Positions 59,926 through 64,000 of a stretch of 64,000 bases of DNA are shown piece by piece (the stretch's first letter is position 1; each line of letters opens with the position of its first letter). Source of the DNA: UBA2336 sp037443645 (GTDB lineage: Bacteria > Bacteroidota > Bacteroidia > Cytophagales > Cyclobacteriaceae); contig JBBINY010000001.1 in NCBI GenBank assembly GCA_037443645.1, positions 62,001 to 126,000 on the forward strand, written 5' to 3'. Position numbers and translations under genes: made by a program. The notes beneath the pieces were generated by a model. The model saw nothing but the letters and a program-made list of their open reading frames with translations. It did not search any database and was not told the DNA's origin.

Positions 59926-61281
59926 TCAAATCCTTTTAAAATTCTCTTTCACCAACACGCGGCTGTAGTTCACAATAGTCTCCACCAGTTCAAAGTTCAT
60001 CAGCCCCCCAGCAAAAAATGTTTTGTTCTTGCCTTGCAACGCTTCAAGCCGATCATAAAATTTATTGGCCATTTCCGATGGCCCAACGTGCGGAAAGTAT
60101 GGAAATTCGCTGTACGTATAGTAGTCGGGCAACTCCACACCACATGCCTTGAACACAAACTCTTTGTTGATGGCCAGTATTTTAGTTTTGTCAACAGGCT
60201 CTCCGTACGGTGTGCGTGTGTAGATAGATACCAAATCGTTATCGGCAAATTGACGTGTGATCACGGTGGGCTGGTAGCTCGGAGGTTGTGGTATCATAAA
60301 CGTGGCCGCAGTGTAATTCTCAAGCCCGGGTACGAAATACGTAGTAACAATAAATGGGTCGAAGGAAACTTTTTTGAAGAGGTCATGTTCTTCATCGGTC
60401 ATGTCCGAAAGAAATGCTTTCAGGGTATCATAAATCAAAGGTGTTGCGATGATCAGGTAATCACATTCCAGCGTTTGCGCTGAGCGTGTCAGGCTGCCAA
60501 GTTTTTCTTCTGTCATCAGGTACTCTACGCGCACCTTTTCTTTGCGCTCCACACGGGTAACTTCGGCACCGGTCTTTACTTCAAGTTGCCAGGAGATTCT
60601 GTCCCACAGGCGCTGATAGCCTTCGGTAAACCGTTTGGGATAACCTAATATGTTGGGCGATATGGCTGCCAGCACCAGGTCAATAAACGTAGCGTTCGAC
60701 ATGTAGGTGAGGGCATAGGCCGTTGAGATTTCGGAAAGCTTTCCGTAGCCCATCAGTGTAATGGGAATTTGAAATAATACCGTCAGGTCTGCCAGCCCGT
60801 TGGCCTTAAGCCATTGTTCGAACGGTTGACACAAGTCCGGTCGTGATGAAATGGTTGCGTAGCCCGGGGCGTCAGCGGAGATTACGCTGCTCAGGCGCCA
60901 GCGCTTGAACATGTAGACGAGCGACAGCCAGCCCAACTTAAACAGTGAGGTTTTTTGAATGACCGCCTTGAACAGTGATGAAAACTCCCGTGACTGATAG
61001 TCATACGCGCGCAAACTGCCTTCGGTGTACATGGTTGCGCCAACCTTTCGGGCAAGGCGTTTTACCTGTTTGTAGGCCGAAGTAACGTAGTTGGCACCCA
61101 GATCGAACGATCTTCCTTGCACGGTAACGGAATAGCATTTTCCTCCCACCCGGGCTTCCTTCTCCAATACCATCACATTTTTGTAGCCGCACTCTTTAAG
61201 AAAATAAGCAGCCGAAAGTCCGGCCGGGCCCGACCCAATGATGCAAATGGAGGGCTGCTGGGTGGGTTGTGAATCAGGCAT
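59926..61281 (-). CDS. FAD-dependent amine-oxidase-fold protein (fatty-acid isomerase-like)
   Basis: The 451-residue soluble flavoprotein has IIGSGPAGLSAAYFLKECG at the N-terminus, LEKEARVGGKCYSVTVQG, and the C-terminal EFPYFPHVGPSEMANKFYDR and QGKNKTFFAGGLMNFELVET stretches. From memory these resemble the PAI conjugated-linoleic-acid isomerase, including the YFPHV and QGxxxTFxAG patterns. It is first in the minus-strand cluster (this gene, its membrane paralogue, cyclase, patatin). The substrate is inferred, not proven; a generic amine oxidase or phytoene-desaturase-like role is possible. Confidence 0.82.
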   Translation of the reverse strand: MPDSQPTQQPSICIIGSGPAGLSAAYFLKECGYKNVMVLEKEARVGGKCYSVTVQGRSFDLGANYVTSAYKQVKRLARKVGATMYTEGSLRAYDYQSREFSSLFKAVIQKTSLFKLGWLSLVYMFKRWRLSSVISADAPGYATISSRPDLCQPFEQWLKANGLADLTVLFQIPITLMGYGKLSEISTAYALTYMSNATFIDLVLAAISPNILGYPKRFTEGYQRLWDRISWQLEVKTGAEVTRVERKEKVRVEYLMTEEKLGSLTRSAQTLECDYLIIATPLIYDTLKAFLSDMTDEEHDLFKKVSFDPFIVTTYFVPGLENYTAATFMIPQPPSYQPTVITRQFADNDLVSIYTRTPYGEPVDKTKILAINKEFVFKACGVELPDYYTYSEFPYFPHVGPSEMANKFYDRLEALQGKNKTFFAGGLMNFELVETIVNYSRVLVKENFKRI

Positions 61282-61409
61282 CGGGCTATATGAGCAAAAA
61301 GACCATACAACTTACGAATTATTTAATGACTTGCAGGTAACTTTTCAGCGTAAGCTGTAAACGAGTGTTCAGGCTCAGGCGAAATGCCCTGGCCTTCTCT
61401 CCGAAAATG

Positions 61410-61438
61410 AAAAACGCCCTGACTTAACCGTGAGGGCG
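61410..61438 (-). terminator. Terminator downstream of tRNA-Lys
   Basis: On the minus strand CGCCCTCA (61438-61431) pairs with TCAGGGCG (61422-61415), with one mismatch, around a short loop and is followed by TTTTT. It lies 18 bases past the tRNA-Lys 3' end and before the FAD gene start, separating the two transcripts. Confidence 0.7.
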
Positions 61439-61455
61439 CTTGCTTTTGGTATCTG

Positions 61456-61528
61456 TGATCCCGCTGGGATTCGAACCCAGGACCCTTACATTAAAAGTGT
61501 AATGCTCTACCAACTGAGCTACGAGATC
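61456..61528 (-). tRNA. tRNA-Lys (anticodon TTT)
   Basis: This is a minus-strand cloverleaf of 73 bases: acceptor GATCTCG/CGGGATC with one G-T pair, D-arm GCTC-AGTTGGTA-GAGC, anticodon stem TTACA/TGTAA with loop CTTTTAA (anticodon TTT), and T-arm CTGGG-TTCGAAT-CCCAG. No CCA is encoded. Two damaged copies of its 5' part lie upstream in transcription order. Confidence 0.95.
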
Positions 61529-61555
61529 GTTTTTCCCCGATTTCTGCAACACATT

Positions 61556-61640
61556 ACCGATAGCCACCGGGATAGCTATCACTGCACTTTGTTACTTCAG
61601 AACTTCAACCAAATCCCTGCGTCCCGACCGAAGCGTCAGG
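61556..61640. repeat. Decayed palindromic sequence between tRNA-Lys and its first broken copy
   Basis: This stretch contains GATAGC (61559-61564) complementary to GCTATC (61575-61580) around a GGG-bearing loop, resembling a diverged form of the nearby 18-bp palindrome, and CCCGAC/GTCAGGG arms (61623-61640) around a CGAAGC loop. No open frame of note was recognised. It may be what remains of sequence inserted between the tRNA and its partial copies. Confidence 0.5.
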
Positions 61641-61679
61641 GCTCTACCTCCCGATAGCTATCGGGAGAGCTCCGAGATC
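61641..61679 (-). repeat. Partial tRNA-Lys 5' copy with 18-bp palindrome in its D-loop
   Basis: On the minus strand, 61679-61667 read GATCTCGGAGCTC (one change from tRNA-Lys), 61666-61649 are TCCCGATAGCTATCGGGA, and 61648-61641 read GGTAGAGC, the rest of the D-arm. The palindrome replaces AGTT just before G18-G19. Upstream of the copy, AAATCGGGGAAAAC (61693-61680) repeats the leader of the true tRNA with a one-base length difference. So the unit copied includes the tRNA leader and 5' arm. Confidence 0.88.
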
Positions 61680-61695
61680 GTTTTCCCCGATTTTT

Positions 61696-61746
61696 GCTCT
61701 ACCTCTTCCTGATAACAATCGGGACTATAGGGAGAGCTACGAGATT
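61696..61746 (-). repeat. Second partial tRNA-Lys 5' copy with a longer D-loop insert
   Basis: On the minus strand, 61746-61734 read AATCTCGTAGCTC (one change from tRNA-Lys), then a 30-base insert (61733-61704) beginning TCCCTATAG and containing TCCCGATTGTTATCAGGA, a decayed form of the palindrome, and then GGTAGAGC at 61703-61696. The insert again lies directly before G18-G19. It shares the GC of its last D-stem base pair with the leader of the first copy, so the two copies are end to end. Confidence 0.8.
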
Positions 61747-61823
61747 CTCAACATTTAACTTTCTTGCCTTATTTGGGGGCTTTTCCGTTATTGAGGGCAC
61801 AAAAATAGCAGAAGGGCACAACT

Positions 61824-62549
61824 ATGCAAAGCGGGTTTTTAAAAATTACCCTTATGAGTTTTGGGTTGCTTGTTTTGCTCACCACGGTGCATGCTCAGTC
61901 TTCCGAAGAACAACTGGCCAAAGCGGACTCACTTTTCAAGCTCAGAAAATATACCCAATCGTTTGAACTTTATTCCACGCTGTTTGCTGAAAAAAAATAT
62001 TCCCCGGCCATGCTATTGCGGATGGCATTTATCGAGGAAGGTCTCGCTCATTACGCCAACGCCATGTACTATCTAAACCTCTACTACCTTCATACCTACG
62101 ATGGTGTCGCACAGGAAAAAATCCGGCAACTGGCAACTGGGCAATATCTTTCCGGATATGAGCTATCGGATATGGATCGGTTTGCCGAAGCATGGCAAAG
62201 GTATGGGTATATTGTAACTGCAGTGTTGGCGGTAGTGGCAGTTGTGTTTACTGCTCTGCTTCTGGTTACCAGGCGTAAGGAGACCAAAACTTTGCTTTGG
62301 ATATGCCAATCGGTTGTGCTTGCCATGTTCTTAGTTCATCTGCACTTCCCGTTTGCAAAAAAAGCTATTGTTTGCGATGGCACTACGTTCCTGATGACAG
62401 GCCCTTCGGCCGGGGCATCGGTTGTGGCGAAAGTTGGCGGAGGTCACCGGGTTACGATGTACGGCAAAACGGATGTCTGGGTCAAAATAGGGTGGCAAGG
62501 GAAAAAGGTGTTTGTGCGTGAATCAAGTCTGAAGCCTCTTGAGCGCTGA
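61824..62549 (+). CDS. TPR- and SH3-containing membrane protein (BatE-like)
   Basis: The 241-residue product has a signal peptide (LMSFGLLVLLTTVHAQ), a TPR-like helical region (residues 25-110, ADSLFKLRKYTQSFELYSTL), two membrane helices (YIVTAVLAVVAVVFTALLLV and TLLWICQSVVLAMFLVHLHF) and a C-terminal SH3-type domain (about 180-240, with SAGASVVAKVGGGHRVTMYG and WVKIGWQGKKVFVRESSL). This layout is close to BatE-like aerotolerance proteins of Bacteroidota, but no Bat neighbours are present. The role is unknown. Confidence 0.8.
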   Translation: MQSGFLKITLMSFGLLVLLTTVHAQSSEEQLAKADSLFKLRKYTQSFELYSTLFAEKKYSPAMLLRMAFIEEGLAHYANAMYYLNLYYLHTYDGVAQEKIRQLATGQYLSGYELSDMDRFAEAWQRYGYIVTAVLAVVAVVFTALLLVTRRKETKTLLWICQSVVLAMFLVHLHFPFAKKAIVCDGTTFLMTGPSAGASVVAKVGGGHRVTMYGKTDVWVKIGWQGKKVFVRESSLKPLER

Positions 62550-62551
62550 TA

Positions 62552-64000
62552 TCAGAAACGGAGGGTAACCGTGCCCTGGTATTCTTTGTTCGTGTACTTA
62601 ACCATGTAAAAATATACCCCGTTGGGCAGGCCGTTTCCGAACCACTTAAAGTCGCGGTTGGCGCTTTCAAACACCTGCCGGCCCCACCGGTTGTAAATCC
62701 GGATGTTCACAAATTCCCCAACACAATTATCCGGGGGAAGGATATTCATAAATTCCTGAGCTTGCTCATCCCAGGCCATCATTGCAAAAAAATCATTAAT
62801 GCCATCGTTATTAGGCGAAAAGAAATTGGGGGGAAGGAAATTAATGCCGGAGCTTTCAACGTCTTTAATGGTGATGTTCAATTCCAGCGTATCGGCTTTG
62901 GCATTAAAACACCGGTTATCGCTCAGTAAAAAGGTGAACACATAGTTGTTTTCGTAAATGCGGTTTTGAAAAATGCTGCAGTCCGGCTCCCAGGTAAACG
63001 CAGCGGTAAGCAGTGANNNNNNNNNNTGTGCATTTTCAAACTGAAAGCCCGAGGGATTAACGTTACCGGTTTTTTTAATCAACTCCAGTTTCAGCAGGTC
63101 TTTCGATGGTGCAAGGTCGGCATCAAACCCGGAGAGGGAGAGTGTAATGGGTGTTCCCAAAAGTGCAGTTATGGAATTGCCGACAATAACAACGTCAGGG
63201 TTTGCGCTTATTACCGACAATTCGGGCGCTCCGTTATCAGGAGGTTCAATATGAACAAGCACATGCAGTGTATCGGCTTTGTAAAAGCGGCATTTGTTGG
63301 CGTTGTCCACCACAATAAACCGGAAGCCAAACTGGTCATTGTTGTTCAGGTCAATGGTGGCGCAATCGGGAAACCAACTGAACGTGGATGTCACCAGGCC
63401 CCGATCGGTTGCCACTGGAAACGACACGCCAACGTTAGCCGGACTAAATCCCAGCCCCTCAGCGTTCAGCACCAGCAGGTCGTTATCGGCATCGGTGCCG
63501 GTAACCGTGAATGACAAAGGCTCATAAATTTTACGGGTTATTTCAATGAATTTTTCGGAAGCGGTTTGAAGCGAGGAACTGATCACCGGATCACTGTTAC
63601 CGGGCAGGATGATTTTCAAGGTGATTAACAGGGTGTCCGGATGGGCAAACCGGCACTTGTCGCGGTCATCGGTAATGATTTTGAAGTTAAAATTTGTTTT
63701 TTGTGTGAAGTCGTACACATCACAACGGGTATCCCACACCAGTTGACCGCTGAGTTGACCGGGAGGTGACGTGCTAAGCGTAAGCGTCATCCCTACATTG
63801 GAAAGAATAAAGCCGTCATTAATCACAAACACATCCAGCTGATCGCCATCGGCATCAACCGCGTGGATGGGTATAGTGAGCGGAGGATCGCCTTCATTTA
63901 CAGTTGTGTTTACATTGGCGGTAATAAATGAAGGCTTATTGTTGGGAGGAGGCTGAACGAAAACATTTACGACCAGTGTATCAGACAGGGGCAGACTGCA
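62552..64000 (-). CDS. Large secreted protein with type IX (type B) C-terminal sorting domain; 5' end outside window
   Basis: The frame is open from the TAA at 62552 to the last base, 483 codons, so the N-terminus is missing. Several Ig-like or cadherin-like modules of about 130-140 residues recur, each ending with a CRF..ADTL-type strand (KCRFAHPDTLLITLKIILPG, KCRFYKADTLHVLVHIEPPD, RCFNAKADTLELNITIKD). The C-terminus has NFFSPNNDGINDFFAMM, IYNRWGRQVFES and GLPNGVYFYMVKYT, the gliding-associated type B sorting domain. It should be exported across the outer membrane by the type IX system. A ten-N gap interrupts it at 63017. Confidence 0.92.
   Translation of the reverse strand, partial: CSLPLSDTLVVNVFVQPPPNNKPSFITANVNTTVNEGDPPLTIPIHAVDADGDQLDVFVINDGFILSNVGMTLTLSTSPPGQLSGQLVWDTRCDVYDFTQKTNFNFKIITDDRDKCRFAHPDTLLITLKIILPGNSDPVISSSLQTASEKFIEITRKIYEPLSFTVTGTDADNDLLVLNAEGLGFSPANVGVSFPVATDRGLVTSTFSWFPDCATIDLNNNDQFGFRFIVVDNANKCRFYKADTLHVLVHIEPPDNGAPELSVISANPDVVIVGNSITALLGTPITLSLSGFDADLAPSKDLLKLELIKKTGNVNPSGFQFENAXXXXSLLTAAFTWEPDCSIFQNRIYENNYVFTFLLSDNRCFNAKADTLELNITIKDVESSGINFLPPNFFSPNNDGINDFFAMMAWDEQAQEFMNILPPDNCVGEFVNIRIYNRWGRQVFESANRDFKWFGNGLPNGVYFYMVKYTNKEYQGTVTLRF
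63017..63026. other. Assembly gap of ten N in the type IX cargo gene
   Basis: Ten N break the last Ig-like module between FQFENA and SLLTAAFTW. The frame stays open across it, but neighbouring modules have about six more residues at this point, so the true gap may be longer than ten bases. Confidence 0.85.

Noticed and set aside
61430..61657. 75-codon plus-strand frame over tRNA-Lys and its copies
   Set aside because: It is the antisense of the tRNA (DPAGIRTQDPYIKSVML) and has no protein-like features.
61529..61746. CRISPR array
   Set aside because: The repeats are tRNA fragments with inserts, not regular repeats with unique spacers, and no cas gene is present.

Overview
The window reads as a draft chromosomal segment of a Bacteroidota bacterium, most likely a Cytophagales member. 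The evidence is a lysyl-tRNA synthetase with the C-terminal extension typical of the phylum, a secreted protein ending in a type IX secretion (type B / gliding-associated) C-terminal domain, a LptD-like outer-membrane protein, A-rich rather than Shine-Dalgarno leaders, and repeated upstream matches to the Bacteroidota promoter -7 element TAnnTTTG. Two runs of exactly ten N (8377-8386 and 63017-63026) look like scaffold placeholders, so this is probably an assembled metagenome bin or draft genome.

Layout. 1-9.8 kb is the distal half of the S10/spc/alpha ribosomal superoperon, from rplN to rplQ, including secY, map, infA, rpmJ and rpoA. It has an internal promoter and hairpin before rpsH and ends at a strong terminator. 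9.9-12.6 kb carries carA, eno and a divIC/ftsB-like division gene. 12.6-23.4 kb is housekeeping and envelope genes (outer-membrane barrel, Ldh-type dehydrogenase, MuiA-like protein, sugar porter, Ppx/GppA, acyl-CoA carboxylase beta, M42 peptidase), then a tandem YfiR pair with a soluble PAS histidine kinase. 23.5-27.9 kb has a frameshifted BtuF-like metal-chelate receptor and three shikimate-pathway genes (aroA, aroB, DAHP synthase/chorismate mutase). 28-42 kb has proline dehydrogenase, lysS, LptD, a cell-wall amidase, MlaD, a second carboxylase beta subunit, a SirB1-like protein, a nucleoside phosphorylase and a second, PHP-degenerate DNA polymerase III alpha. A stretch of short imperfect repeats follows. 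42.3-50.7 kb has an EamA transporter, ilvE and three small-molecule enzymes, then an Rrf2-regulated ABC efflux operon. 50.7-51.3 kb is a tRNA cluster (Thr, Leu, Leu) holding a GIY-YIG nuclease remnant and a broken tRNA copy. 51.4-55.1 kb has an SGNH hydrolase, a 36-codon membrane ORF, a subtilase, a LysE exporter and a rhodanese. 55.2-61.3 kb is a minus-strand cluster of patatin lipase, 7TM-DISM adenylate cyclase and two related FAD oxidoreductases. 61.4-61.8 kb is tRNA-Lys with an array of broken tRNA-Lys 5' fragments. The window ends in a TPR/SH3 protein and a large type IX secretion cargo protein that continues past base 64000.

The most unusual signal is shared by the two tRNA loci. An 18-bp perfect palindrome (TCCCGATAGCTATCGGGA) sits inside partial copies of the 5' part of the neighbouring tRNA. 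In both tRNA-Leu and tRNA-Lys it replaces the same 3-4 D-loop bases immediately before the conserved G18-G19. A second candidate system is the lipase / cyclase / twin FAD-enzyme cluster, which could be a signal-coupled fatty-acid modification pathway.
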